This document shows, piece by piece, positions 22,367 through 35,315 of a DNA stretch of 64,000 nt. The notes beneath the pieces are model-generated. The model made no database searches. It was given only the letters and a program-made list of their open reading frames with translations, and was not told the DNA's origin. A program made the translations under genes and the position numbers. The stretch is from Parasponia andersonii (Eukaryota; Streptophyta; Magnoliopsida; Rosales; Cannabaceae): NCBI GenBank assembly GCA_002914805.1, contig JXTB01000084.1:314806-378805 (forward strand). The letters run 5' to 3'. Numbering within the stretch: the first letter of the stretch is position 1; the number at the start of each line of letters is the position of its first letter.

Positions 22367-22374
22367 TATATAAA
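22367..22374 (+). promoter_or_regulatory. TATA box of the CACTA element
   Basis: TATATAAA directly after the subterminal repeats, followed by AAAAAACCCTAATTCC and a pyrimidine-rich leader with the first ATG at 22437. Placement fits the single promoter of En/Spm elements. Confidence 0.65.
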
Positions 22375-24570
22375 GGGCCCTAAAAAACCCTAATTCCATC
22401 CTAGCTTCACTTTGTGCCTCCTCCTCACTTCCAACCATGGCCAAGTCTTCTTCTTCCCTCATTTTCATTATTTTTTTCTGGCAAAACTTTTAAACTCATT
22501 TTTATCACTAAAATAAGAATACCCATTTTCTTAACCATTATTTTGTATAAATTTCATGTTTTAGGTTATATTTGAGAGAGCTTGAATTTAGAACCCTAAT
22601 TTATATCTCTTGAGCATGCATCGATAATTCTTACTCTTCTAAATATTAGTTAGACTATTTATTTATAAGAAATTATATTTTTAGATATATTTTACTATTT
22701 TAGTATAAATTAATCCGAATTTGTGACGTTGTAGTCTATTATTTTGTTGATTAGAGTATGAATACACCCAATTTTTTTTAGATGAAGTGTGAGTTCATTT
22801 AGTTGTAAAAAGTTTTAAGTTGGAGGTGTATTATATCAATTTCTATCAATTTAATGTTTATTCACTAGAAATCTTAGTTTAGGATTTTTTTTTTTTTTTA
22901 CATCCTTAGTATTAATTAATCCAAATTTATGCAATTTTAATTGATTGTTGTGTAGTTTTTAGAAATTTACATATTCAATTTTTTCAATTATTTTAGGTGA
23001 AGTCATGCGGAGTTGATCATTAGTTACAAAAGTTTAAAATAAAGGTAAACTCTCCCAATTTCTACCCATTTGGTGTTTTAGATAGTGTGAAAGATTAACT
23101 TGAGATCTTAGATTCTAAAATTTTTTCTTTGTTGGATATACATTGTTATTATAGAATTCTATTTCATTTTTTATTTGTTGAACTTTTTATTTTGCATATA
23201 TACTTATTTTAAATATATGAATTTTCAAATTTAAAGTATTATGGATTATAGATATTGAATTTTATTTATCATTTTAATTTGTGTTTAGGGTTTAGTAGAA
23301 GTTAGAGTACTTAGATTACTTATAAATTAGCAAATTGAGAAAACATATTGAGCAAAATAAGGTATGTTTTCTCAATTTTTTCCTTTTATTAACCTATGTC
23401 ACTTTTTACATTGATTTTTTCTTATTATTTTAGAAAGTATTATATAGAAAATTATATGTTGTAGTGATATAATGATGTTGTAATTGTGTGGGATTATTTG
23501 AATTTATTATTTGTGTTGATGTTATTTTGTCATATGTTATAGTTGATTGATTGGCAAATTATTTGTAACAAAGGAGACTATTTAATAAATAAATAAATTA
23601 AGTTCTCAATTTGGTAGTACTTTAGAAAGATGAGCATAAATTGAAGTAAGTATTAATGTATAATTGGTATTTTAGTTACTCAATTGATTAGTGCTAGAAA
23701 TAGACGATATTATGTGCATTTTTTGATGGTACTCAATTATTTAGTTTTTTTGTATCAGTTGTTTAAGGTATTTTTTGTTTTTTTTTTTTTTTCAGTTGTG
23801 CATAGAACAAATAAAGAATAGATGTTGACAGATAGATTATCGACCGAGTATAAAAAGGGAGTTGATAGCTTTTTGGAGTTTGCTATTAAAAATATTAAAG
23901 ATTCCAATTCAATTTCGTGCCTGTATATTAAATGTGGAAATTTGTAGAAAATGTATTAAAAAGATAAAAGAACACTTATATTTCAATAGAATAGATCAAA
24001 ATTATAAGCAATAGATTTGGCATAGTGAAAAAGTTCCGATTACCGGATTTTCTTCAAAAAAAGTATAAAAATGATTATGGATTAGATTTTAATGATGATC
24101 TTTTTGAAACAATTGATAATGCATAATATGAAACAAATGTAGATCATATTAAGTTTTAATCATTATTTAATAATACTGAGAAACTAATATATCCCAGTTG
24201 CATAAAATTTACAAAGTTGTCTGCACTACTGAAATTGTATAATTTGAAAGCAAGACATGGATGAAATAATAAGAGTTTTTCAGACTTATTAATTTTACGA
24301 GGAGAGATATTGCCAAATGATAATGAGATGCCACCTTCCTCTTATCAGGCCAAAAAGACTTTATGCTCATTGGGTATGCAATATGAGAAAAATTCATACT
24401 TACCCAAATGATTGTATTTTATATATAAAAAAAATGAAAAGATGCAATTTCTTGTCCAACATGTGGTAAGCCTAGGTGGCAACAAAATAAGAATTCTGAA
24501 AAAGTAAATGTTAGAACTCCTGCTAAGGTTTTGTAGTATATTCCTCAAATTTCTTGTCTTACTCATTTGT

Positions 24571-25993
24571 TGAGCTATTTCTATCACTCAAAATACCATA
24601 AGTATACGGGTCACAACAAGTAATATAGAGTAAGAGAGTGTTGATCCCACAAAGAGTTCCTGATTTACGAATACTAAGTACTAACAGAAACTAGTATCTA
24701 ATTTATCCAAATGAAAATATTTGATGGTTTTGTGCAAGAATTAAAAAGTAAATAATAATGTAAAAGGAAATAAAGGAAATTGAAAACTTAGCAACCAAAA
24801 TAATTCTTAAAGCAATGGTAGGGAACCTAGGGATGCAATCTACCCTCTAACTCCTCCAACTACTAGTTTTCCCCATAAAGTAATCATCCATGTAGAATTG
24901 ACAACTGAAAATCCTAATATATTCACAAATTCCTTTCCAAGATATAAGTAAAAATACCTAGACAAACTAATGCTACTCTTAACATAAATTGTCTAGATTC
25001 TGTAAGTTTGGTAATTCCCACAGAAGGTTACATAAGTTATATAGGTATATTTCTATCCTATATAAGCTCACCTCACACTAGATAATCTTATGTTGTTCTA
25101 TATAAATCTAAACCTATATTTCCCTTCCCAAGTTCATATAGATTTCACAACAACAGTCTATTAAGTGGCCAAGTAAATAGATACATTAAGCTCAAGATAA
25201 AATAAACAACTCACCAATAGACAACAAGAAAAATGGAGGAAACAAATATAGTTAGATTATATTAGAGGTTTAATTGTCTCCCTAGAGATGAAATTTAGCT
25301 CATGTTTATACACAGAGAATCACAATACAAATAACAAAATTGATATATATTCAAGTGCAGAAAATGGAAGAGGAAAACAAGAACAAGAGGAAAGAAAAAA
25401 CTCTTTTGAAGCTTTCCCAATCTGATTTCTTTACTTAAATCCACCTTCTTGGTGTTTTTTTTCCCTTAGAAATGGCTCTAAGAGTCCTTAGCTACTAGGG
25501 TTTTTATCCCATTTTCATTGCCCATCAGATGACTGCAAGAGAGTCTATATAGAAGAGGCAAACCGGCCATGATCCCAAAATTCTGCAACATTTTGCACTT
25601 TTTGGTGTTGTGGTGCCAAATTTGGCATTGTGATGCCAAGATGGTCGAATAGGTGGTGCTATGGTGCCATAAACATGGTGCTGTAGCGCTATAGGGTGGC
25701 ATCGTAGTGCTAGTTCTATGGAATTTTTGGCGATGCAGTGCCTAGTTTTGGCAAACTTCTTCCATTCTGGTGCTTCTAACACTGTGAGATATTTGTTCGT
25801 TCGTCTTTGCTCGCGAATGATCGAAATTCCCTTAGTTTAGCCCCAGTTTTACTTGAAAAGTCAGAATTCTCCTCTCAATAACCTCTCACCTAAAATGTGC
25901 ATAAAAAACAATGAAACAAGTAAAAAGAGCTCAAAGATGCGCAAGTCTTAAGCTCGAAAGGATAGTAAAGATAAGTGTAAAATATACTTAATA
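24571..25993 (-). repeat. 3' LTR of the first nested gypsy derivative
   Basis: The right part (25740-25993) matches 30277-30545, including CTTCTTCCATTCT, CGAATGATCGAAATT, TTACTTGAAAAG and AAAAAGAGCTCAAAGAT. The minus-strand start is preceded by GTTTGAAGGAATTA as a polypurine tract. It contains the GGTGCCAT/GGCACTA-type palindromes at 25610-25740. Confidence 0.75.
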
Positions 25994-27419
25994 ATTCCTT
26001 CAAACTTAAGCTAAAGCTCGTCCTTGAGCTAAAATAACGAAAATAAATAAGTTGGAAATAACCAAAACAATACAAAAATAAAATTAAAACACACAAACAA
26101 AGCTTTTGAATGAGATCAACCTTGTCTCAAAACTCTTTAAAAGACATATAACTCAGAGGAAACTAAAAGCATCGCAACCATTTAGAATTTCAATTCTGCT
26201 GGTAATTTCGCTTTGTTGTCGACTCTTATCATATGTGTGTAATAGTTGTTCATATTTAACCCTTCGTATTCGGATCGCTTTATGCAAACTTAGAATACAC
26301 ACTAAGAACTGTCTCAATAAAAGTAAGGCAATCATCTCATAAGACTGCTTTTCATATCAATCTCCACTAATGTAGAATAGTACTAAATCGAATATTAATA
26401 GGTCTTTAATCGGCTTGTAAGGTAAGGCTTGGGTATAGGTGAATAAATGGTATCATTTAGGCTTATTCACACCACGGATGCCTTTTTTGCTCAATGAATA
26501 TAATTCTCTCAAAAGCATACCACATCAATTTCCCCTAAACTTAATTTTTGACCCATTTTCTTTCTTCTTTCCCTTTTGTTTTATGAATAACCAACTACCA
26601 ATTGATAGCTAAACTCTTCCTTCAGAAAGACTTTCCCTTTTTTGTTCTTCAAAAACCGCTCACATTTTACCACAAGTTCAAAATTTACTTTCATACATTT
26701 ATAGTGTGAAATGAGGTAATCTGAGAATTTATTGATCGGTCAAGAGTTTATAAGGCTCAAAAATTGAAAAAGGTAAGGAATTGGCTCAAAGGGGGTGACT
26801 AATGACATTACATTTAAGGGGTAAAGGGCTCAATTGGTCTAAGATGGCCTACATCATTTCTTCGATTTTTATGCTACCTAGGATTTCGCCTCGATTGACA
26901 ATTAAACAAGTTCTAAGATGACATGAGACTATATATTTTTCTAAGCCACAAGCATAAAGCTACTCTAAGCAATTCAAGGTTCAATGCTCACAACTATGTG
27001 CAAAATATGTTCAAGAGTTATTCACAAAGCTAAACCACAAAAGATTTAAGTACGCAAACATTCATGATACTAAATGTTTCCAAAGAGTTATTTTACACAA
27101 ACTCACCAAAATATTATTGATCTTTAACCTCTATCAAAAGCTCCAAACAACACATAATCAAAAAATTAAATAAAAGTAAAACATACTATGAAAGAAGAAA
27201 GAAAGAAACTAAATAAACTAAAATAAAACAAAGGGAAGATATTTTAGAAGTTTAACAAATTAAAATGCTAATGAAGACAAAGCATGTAAGTGCTAGAAAT
27301 TCTCCTTAAACTTAAAGTGGACATTATCCCAAATGCACTAAACATGAAATAGTAAAGCATTTACCCAAGTGAAAGCCGCTTAGTTGGTCTCGAAAATGTG
27401 GTGGATGTAAAGTTGATCA

Positions 27420-27720
27420 CTTTTGGCTCACGGTGGTGGCAATGACAATGCCAAATACTGGTAAGATTTTTTTTTCTTCTTCTGGGGCGGTGGTGCTGCA
27501 ATGCCAAAAAGTAGCACTGGGGTACCAATTCTTGGAAAAAAGTTTTTTTTTTTTTCCGTGTCCATGGCACCGTAACGCCAAAAAATGGCACCGGGGCACC
27601 AAGACCTGGGAATCGAGCCGAAATTGGCACTAGGGTCCCATTATTTGGTGTTGCAATGCCAAGTTTCTAGTTTTGGCTCCTTAAAATGGCGTCGGGGCAC
27701 CAAAAATGCCTGCAACACTT
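27420..27720. repeat. GGCACC/GGTGCC palindrome-rich array
   Basis: A run of short, often self-complementary blocks (GGTGCTGCAATGCC, GGCACCGTAACGCC, GGCACCGGGGCACC, GGTGTTGCAATGCC) in the non-coding region upstream of the left LTR. Similar runs occur in both gypsy LTR families and in the CACTA subterminal regions. Open frames here are artefacts of the repeats. Confidence 0.7.
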
Positions 27721-27849
27721 CATTTTTCTGCAATTAAGTGTTTCTATTAACACCTTCATCACTTGTCTTCAAAAGAAATATATTAAGAACTTCAAAACAT
27801 ACTTATCTCCTCATTAACATTCTTGGGTCACTTCCCAAGTAGTGCTTGT

Positions 27850-28090
27850 TTAACGTCTCTAGCTTGACATTGGCACTCCTCATGGAGGATTGGGTGAGAC
27901 AATGGAAGATTTAGCGTGATCAAGATCTCTTCCTAGGTACTCTTTGAGCTTTTGAATGTTCACTTTGTTTCTTCTAGTTACACCGTATGGAGACACATAA
28001 GTCTCTTCAAATGGCCCCAGTCATCTTGTCTTGAGCTTGCCTGGGAAGAGTTTTAGACAAGATGAACCAAGCATACTTAATGGTCTTGGT
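27850..28090 (-). pseudogene. C-terminal integrase remnant
   Basis: Minus strand reads LFPGKLKTR then LGPFEETYVSPYGV and KLKEYLGRDL, the characteristic end of Athila/Tat integrases. It follows the protease after a short join, so the internal RT-RNase H-integrase block has been deleted. Confidence 0.7.
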
Positions 28091-28367
28091 TTAAAGTGAT
28101 GATCACCATGCTTCTTCTTCTTTGTCTTCCACTTCCTCTTATCCTTCTTGTCAGGTTTGTCATGGCTGGAAGATGAGAGTGAAAGCATCATGACTCTAAT
28201 TGGAGAATCGGACTTGAAAGAATGTTATGGGACCTCCATAACACTGGTGTTCGCTTGAGCTTTCTTTGCTTCTACCTCAGCAGGATGAAAATAAAAGCTT
28301 TATGTCTGATTGATGGAGCTTCTTTCAAGGAATTGTCTTTAATACTCTCTTTCACCAAGTCCACTTT

Positions 28368-30270
28368 TTAACAGTCATCGATGCTACTAGGAGAATCCAC
28401 CTTGTTGAACACATTGAAGGATATAACTTGATCCTCTATCCTCATAGTAAGTTCTCCTTTGTACACATCAACGATGGTCCTTCTGGTCGCTAAGAACAGT
28501 CTTCTAAGGATAATTGGAAAATTTTCATCTTCCTCTATGTCAAGACCAATGAAATCTGTAGGGAAAAATAACTTATCCACCTTCATGAGTACATTCTCAA
28601 TAATTCCCCTTGGATACTTAATTGATCAATTCACAAATTAGAGCATAGTTGTAGTAAGTCTTGCCTTACCCAAACCAAGCTTTTGAAACAAGAGAATGAT
28701 ATCAAATTAACACTAGCTCCCAAATCACATAATGCCTTACTAAAGAAGTGATCGCTAATAGTGCAAGGAATATTAAAGCTTCCCAGATCCTCGATCTTAG
28801 GAGGAAGCTTGTTTTGAAGAATTGTACTACACTCCTCCGTGAGAGTGACGGTCTTATATTTCCTCAATCTCCTTTTTTTAGAAAGGATCTCCTTCATGAA
28901 CTTAATATAGCTCAGCAATTGCTCAAGTACTTTGATGAAGGGGATGTTGATGTGCAGTTGCTTGAACACTTCTAAGAACTTGGAGAATTGTTGGTCATAC
29001 TTTTTCTTTTGGAATTGTTGAGGAAAAGGCAAGGGTAAGTTATAAGGATATGGCTTTGATGTTAAGGGACAATCAGTATCTATCTTTTTGATTATCTTTT
29101 TTCCATCATACCCTTTGGCTTGTTCTTCCTCGATAAGTTCTTTAACCATTGGCTTCGAGGGTGAAGTGGACTTCTCAACATTTTTCACTAACTCTTTCCC
29201 ACTTCTCAATGTGATGGCCTTACAATTCTATTTGCCCTCATTTCTTAGATTTACCTCGGTATTGCTTGGTAACACTCTTTGAAAATAGTTGATTAAGACA
29301 TTGGCCAATTGGCCAAGTTGTGTCTCCAAGGTTCTCATAGTGGTTGCTTGATTTAGGAGGTTGGCTTCATTCCTTGCAATGTATTGCATGAGTATCTCTT
29401 CCATAGATAACTTATTCTTTTGTGGTGGTGGTTCTTGATTTTGAAATCCTTGATGTTGCATTGATCTAGATTTCCCTTGTTGGTTCTGGTTACTCTAAGA
29501 GAAATTGGGATGGTTTGTCCATCCTGGATTGTAAGAGTTAGAGTAGGTATTATTGTATTGATGCTGAGTGTGGTTCCCCACGAGGTGAGCTGACTCCATA
29601 CTCAAAGGGCAATAAGAACTCAAGTGGTTGTCACCACATTGTCATAAGCTCCAACTGAGTCTTGCATTGCATATACTCCATGGACTGCCATAGAATCGAT
29701 CTTCCTTATTATTGATTCCAAGTTCTTGGTCAATACACTAACTCGAGCTGCAAATGAAGAAATAACTTCTAACTCATTGACACTAGAAGCTCTCCTTAGA
29801 TTGACACGCTTGGCCGGCCATTGGTAGTTGTTTGCCACTATTTCTTTTAATAACTCAAATGCATCATCTGTCAATTTGCTTATCAATGCACATTGGCTGC
29901 CGCATCTATAATGGTTCTCAAATAGCCCATCAACCCATTATAGAATGTTTGAATAAGAAGCTACTTGGGTATTCCATGGTGTGGGCACTTCTTCATCAAC
30001 TCTTTATAGCACTTCCAAGCCTCGTACAAGGATTCATTGTCGAATTGCACAAATAAGGTGATGTCATTTCTCAGCTTTGCAGTCTTAGCTGAAGGAAAGA
30101 ACTTAGTAAGGAATTTCTGAGCTAACTAATCCCATGTAGTGATAGAACCTAAGGGTAAGGCATTCAACCAGCCCTTTGCCTTGTCCCTCAAGGAGAACAA
30201 AAACAATCTGAAGCGAATGGCATCCTCACTCACTCCACTTCTTGGCACCACTATGCTAATCTCTGAAACT
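28368..30270 (-). pseudogene. Athila/Tat gag and protease, broken
   Basis: Gag starts near 30270 (DAIRFRLFLFSLRDKAKGWL). It continues with ANNYQWPAKRVN at about 29830, a Cys/His zinc-knuckle region at about 29640, and the coiled-coil TMRTLETQLGQLANVL near 29310. The protease region follows, with ALCDLGASVNLI near 28735 (DLGAS in place of DTGAS, normal for this lineage), then IILRRLFLATRRTIVDV and KGELTMRI near 28440. Several frame breaks are present. The gag start directly abuts the right LTR piece. Confidence 0.82.
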
Positions 30271-30276
30271 TTTGGT

Positions 30277-30545
30277 GCTTTACTGCGGTAACGCCAAGTT
30301 CTGCCGAACTTCTTCCATTCTAGCGCTTCTAACACTACTGAGATATTCGTTCATCTGTTTTTGCTCGTGAATGATCGAAATTGTCTTAGTTTAGCCTTAG
30401 TTTTACTTGAAAAGCCTGAATTCTTCCCTCAATGATCTTTCACCTGAAATGTGCATTAAAATAACAAAACAAGCAAAAAGAGCTCAAAGATAAGTAATTC
30501 TTATGCTCGAAAAGATAGTAAAAATAAGTATAAATACACTTATCA
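30277..30545 (-). repeat. 5' LTR remnant of the first nested gypsy derivative
   Basis: About 270 bp of LTR start (minus-strand TGATAAGTGTATTT) joined directly to gag coding sequence. The rest of the LTR, the primer site and the leader are missing. Confidence 0.78.
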
Positions 30546-30937
30546 CCAACTATTCCAAAATCGTGAGCATGCTAAAGATTTAACATGACATTCAAATAAG
30601 AGGATAGATGATGATAAATTTAGAGATCCAGCCGATTCAATGTCCTGGAAAAGAATAGATTACAAATGGCCATCGTTTGGAAGTGATCCAAAAAATTTGT
30701 CTTGGTCTATCTATAGATAATATTAATCCTTATACAACTCTAAGTAGAAAATATTATTGTTAGCCTGTAATGGTTGTAATCTATAATTTTCCTCTATTAT
30801 TGTGTATGAAAAGAAAGTTTACGATTCCTACAATGTTAATATCAGGATCTAGAATACCTAGTAATGACATTGATGTATATTTAGCCTCATTAATTGATGA
30901 TTTGAGCAGTTTGTGGAATGATGGTGTAAAAGTCGAT

Positions 30938-32560
30938 TGATAATGGAAAAACGTTTAGTAGTTAGAAATAAATGCTCAATACCAAATTAAAATATATAAT
31001 TACCTTCTTTTTCCTAACCTAACAAGTTTAATAAAATCTAGAATTAACTAGTAAATTGGCAAGAATGGTCGATCCCACAGAGATTAGATTTTAGATTAGT
31101 TATTAAATACTAAAACTTTCATAACCTGATTTTATCTAGGCATCAAAACTAAATGAATTTAAAATAAAATGAATAAAAATAAAGATAAAAAGAATTACGT
31201 AAATAAAATATAGAAATTACTATGCACTAGTGTACTAAAGACATGATTTCTAGTAATTATTCATAAATTCATCAAATTAGGCAATTATTAAACTAATTCC
31301 ACTAAATTCACTAATCAAGGGACCTAATCTAACCTCATTCCCTCTCTTGAGTGCCGAATGAGATAATATGCATAAGTACCCAAGTTGATCTCTCTATATA
31401 ATCCAGTTATCTAAGCACTTATTAAGTTTTAGCCCTTAAGAACTTCCTAATTTGATTATCTTGGTGTTGATCTCCTCTTGGTCTCACAATAACCTAAACT
31501 ATATTTTCTAATTTTGGTTTATGAAATTAAACTCTCTTAAGTATATAAATCACAACCTAAGTTTAACTAATTCATTGGCCACCTAAATTAGAGGCAATTA
31601 ATAAGGATAAACATAAATGAATTGATTATAGGAAATAAGTCAATAATTAACAAAATATACAAAATAAAGTATAAAAAGGGTACATCTAATCCAAGATAGA
31701 AAATTAATCCAAGCATAGTAGAATTCATGGCTAATCTCATAAAGAATTTCAATATTCCAACAAATTCATATGTCCAATACAAAATTCAAATGAGATTAGG
31801 GTGAGAAAAAGGAAGAAAAAACTCTTTTGTAGAGATAAAACTTTAAGTCTTTAATTTTTCAAGTATCTCTCTCAAGCATCCTCTCCAAATTTTAGTTCCA
31901 AAGCTCTTTCTCTCTCTTTCTCTATAGGATTTTTAGCTTTCAAAGATGTGTCTCCTCTTCTAACTCTCCACCCCTTGAAATAGAGACTAAAGTGTGTATT
32001 TAAAGTGCACTAAGAAGACCTAAAAAAGGAAGAAATCTAACCATATATTGGTGTTGGATTAAGGGCCAAAAATTACCCTTAAAATTAGCTAAAAATGTGT
32101 GGACATATGGTTGAAAAATAGAGAAAACACAGCTTCTGTGCATGCTGAAAAATGAATTGGCATCATAGTGCCCATTGTTGGCACTACAGCACCAATGTCT
32201 CTAGTGTTGAGCATCGCAATGCCAATGTCTATAATGCTGAGGCACGGCGGTGCCACTTTCTGGGCACCACGGTGCTAGCGTTCTAGAGCTGAGGCACTGT
32301 AGTGCCCTTTATGGGCGCTACAGTGCCTAAATGCTAATCCAGTTGAGCTTTTTAGATCTATTTAATTCTCCAATCCTCATTTTAACTATTAATGGCTTCA
32401 TAAACTTCTTCTTTTTGGTGTCAAATATAGACTAAGTCTCAATTTCTTATTTTTTATAATAAAAATACAAGACAAAATTAAAACAACACAAATACTTGAG
32501 AACTTATAATTATTTGAAATTAGAGAATACTTGATTTGTGAGTAAAATATGAACTCATCA
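30938..32560 (-). repeat. 3' LTR of the second nested derivative
   Basis: 1.62 kb, matching 35316-36950 along its length (for example GTCGATCCCACAGAGA and ATTCATTGGCCACCTAAATT). Ends TGAT and ATCA. It carries a palindrome array at 32160-32330 (GGCACTACAGCACC, GGCACCACGGTGC, GGCACTGTAGTGCC). The minus-strand start TGATGAGTTC follows a short purine tract. Confidence 0.88.
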
Positions 32561-35160
32561 AATACTCCTAAACTCAAACATTTGTTTGTCCTCAACTAAA
32601 ACAAAAGAAAGAGGAAAACAAGCACAAATCATGTACGAAAAACACAAATGACAGTGTGAGTTTCGCATCAAATCAACAACCATGCAAGTATTTCCGAAGT
32701 CACAAAATTATTTAAGTTCAAATTAAAGGTAACTATTGAAAATATCTAGGATTTCAGTGTCAAGCATCAGTTTTATTCCACTCAAGATCCTCTTGTAAAA
32801 GTTTGTGCATAATCAATCTCACTTAGCCAAGTGAATTTTGGATAAACTTATGTACTTAAGAGACAATGAGTTATCTGTAGATAATGCAATTTAGAACTAC
32901 CATAAGCCCATTTTTCAAGTCGTTCTCCACTACTGTAGGCTATAGTGTCATTGAAGATCAAGAGGTCTTTTAAGGGTTATATTGTAAGGCTGGGGTGAAA
33001 GTTAGATGAGAAGAGTAATTTTCAGCTCAAACCACCCTAAGCATGCATCATAACTCAAGGATCTTACATATTTCTCAAAAAAATTCACTTAATAAACCCC
33101 TATTGCATTATTTTTCTTCCTTCGATTCTTCTCGTAATAAGTTTATTCACCAAAAACATAAAATCAACCACAATTCTTTATTCATTTTTCTCTTTTCTTT
33201 TCTTTCCTTTTTTTAATACTTTTTTTTTTTTTTAACAAGATAAGGATTATGATAAAAAGGAGAAACATAAACCTCACTCTCAAAATCAAAATCAACATTG
33301 TCCTCAATGTTGAAAAGAATAGAAGGTAATACACAATTTGTCCTAACTCTAAATGACATCAAACCAATCTACCAACAATTCTTTATGCATAACCTAAACT
33401 TGTATTTATGCTTAATGAATCATGCAAAAGTACAATGCATTCATACCTATTGGTGATAAGTTTAGGAAACAAGAATTAATTTGGAAGTTTGGATGTACTT
33501 GTAAAGCTGATGAAGGAAATAGGTTGAGTCAGCTTAAAGGGGGTTAACTAGGGGTAAAAAAATTAAGGATTAGCTTCAAAGACTCAAATGATCTAAAGAA
33601 ATACCTAAATCCTCTCTTCAATGATACTTAACCTATGATTTCACTTGAAGCAACACTCAAATGGGTTCTAAAGCTCATGAGATATCAAAGCCTAACTAAT
33701 GCACATAAGTGTAAAGCTCAAATTAGTCAAGTAATCATAATTCATGGTACTCAAATGTAAAGAGTCAAGAGTAAAATTCAACCAATGCGAGTCAAGCACA
33801 CAGAAAATTCAATTAATTACATTCTAAAAGACCTAAAGAACACTAAGTGACTATACATATCAGCAATATAAGTCATCTAATCTTATCGAAACTCACAACT
33901 TATTCAAAACAACTAAAGAAAAGCAAGTAAAATTATTTATGAAAGATACAAGTCATGGAAGGAAAAGTCATGGCCACCAACAAATAAACTAAGCCAAAAG
34001 CCAACAAATCATCAACCAACAAGTGTCCCCACCTCTAAACTAACAATCAATAATATTCAATCCAATTAAGTACAATGGAGTGAGAAAACATACATAGGAG
34101 ACGAGATATCTCGCCTCCAAGTATGGTGGCAACGGTGGTGCTCCGAGCATATTGGCTCTAACTTGAGGTGGTGGGACATTCCTCTATTCCTCACATCTTT
34201 ATACTCAACTATGTACAAATTGGAAGTCTGCCAAAAATTGGCCTCTGCCCATAGTACATGTCATACAACATGTCATATGGGTCTTGGTTTTAAGCACCCT
34301 CAATCTTGGCGATATATGGCATTATTTGGCAGGTTCGCTCAATTTGATTCGGCTTTGGTGCATGTGCATAGTGGGATTCAATATCCAAAGCCAGAGGCAG
34401 TAGATAAGGTTTTGGCCACATAAGATCGTCTTAAATGTGAGCTTTGATAGCCGGTGGCATAATAATTTGGACCTCAAAAGATTGAGAGTTGTAAGTATTG
34501 TCTTGAACCTCCTCCTCACTTAAGTAGTCATCATCGAACGACCTAAAAATCCTTCCGCTTTTGCCTTTCTCCTTTCGATGGCTTTCACCATTATATATCT
34601 TGTGCGTCCCTTGCCACTGTCTCTGTTCTCTCTAACTTCTCTATATAGAGTCTTGTCTCCTTCGAAAATTGGGCAACTAGCTCTTCAAGGTTGAGAGAAA
34701 ACTCTACTTGATAATGCAGAGTGTCAAACCATTGTACCGAACTATTGGAATTATCACCTAAACCGAGGTGGCTTAGTGGATAATTCCATCTCTGATAATT
34801 AAAAATTGGCCATGCCTTCCAGCAACCAATAGGCTTTGTCGGCAGATAATTGGTGGAAATATATGGTACCATCTCCTTTTTGTATCCACATTCTTATTTC
34901 ATACCATAAGTTATCTAGAAAGATTTGTAGTTGACATTCCCGAGAGAAGCCATGACTGGGGAAATTGAAAAGCAACTCTTTATATCTCCATCATGCATAA
35001 TGAAATGGCTCCAAGTCTCCTTGACCAAATCTCAAGAGGACTTGTCAATCTATCATCTCCACGTACCTCATAAAACAAACAATAAGAAGATAGAAATGCA
35101 AAATGAAAAATAAAAATAAATACTGAAATTAAAATTAAGTTACTTACTTCCGATATCAAA
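32561..35160 (-). other. Interior of the second nested derivative
   Basis: Mostly AT-rich non-coding DNA similar to 26400-27350. At about 34870-34590 the minus strand has a 93-residue open stretch with an aromatic, Gln/Asn-rich part and EEFVAQFSKET-like sequence that resembles the hinge region of Athila/Tat gag, but I cannot confirm this. No protease or polymerase is visible. Confidence 0.55.
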
Positions 35161-35169
35161 AACAATCTA

Positions 35170-35315
35170 AAAATGCCAATTCCCAGAATGACGCCAAAAT
35201 TTGGTAATTGTGAAAACATGTTTACTCGGGTTTGATCCCCAGCAACAATGCCAAAATTTGGTAATTGTGAAAAAATGTTTACTCGGGTTTGATCCCCAGC
35301 AACGACGCCAAAATT
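35170..35315 (-). repeat. Triplicated primer-binding-site unit
   Basis: A unit of about 57 bp occurs three times (starting near 35182, 35238 and 35294). Each has the minus-strand sequence TTTTGGCRTYRTTGCTGGGG or a variant, the Asp-tRNA primer site of the Athila/Tat lineage (TGGCGCCGTTGCCGGGGA), followed by ATCAAACCCGAGTAAACAT. The unit nearest the LTR is best preserved. Confidence 0.82.

Larger units (their letters stand above)
24571..30545 (-). mobile_element. Athila/Tat-like gypsy derivative without RT
   Basis: Minus-strand element inserted in tnp2. A long left LTR (about 24571-25993), a long non-coding region (26000-27880), a small integrase-end remnant, protease and gag, then a short right LTR piece. 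RT, RNase H and most of integrase are absent. LTR start TGATAAGTG on the minus strand and the gag/protease sequence place it near Athila/Tat. Outer borders are uncertain by about 15 bp because no clean target duplication remains. Confidence 0.8.

Noticed and set aside
27361-27633. Overlapping open frames on both strands
   Set aside because: Produced by the GGCACC palindrome array; composition is repeat-driven and there is no domain.
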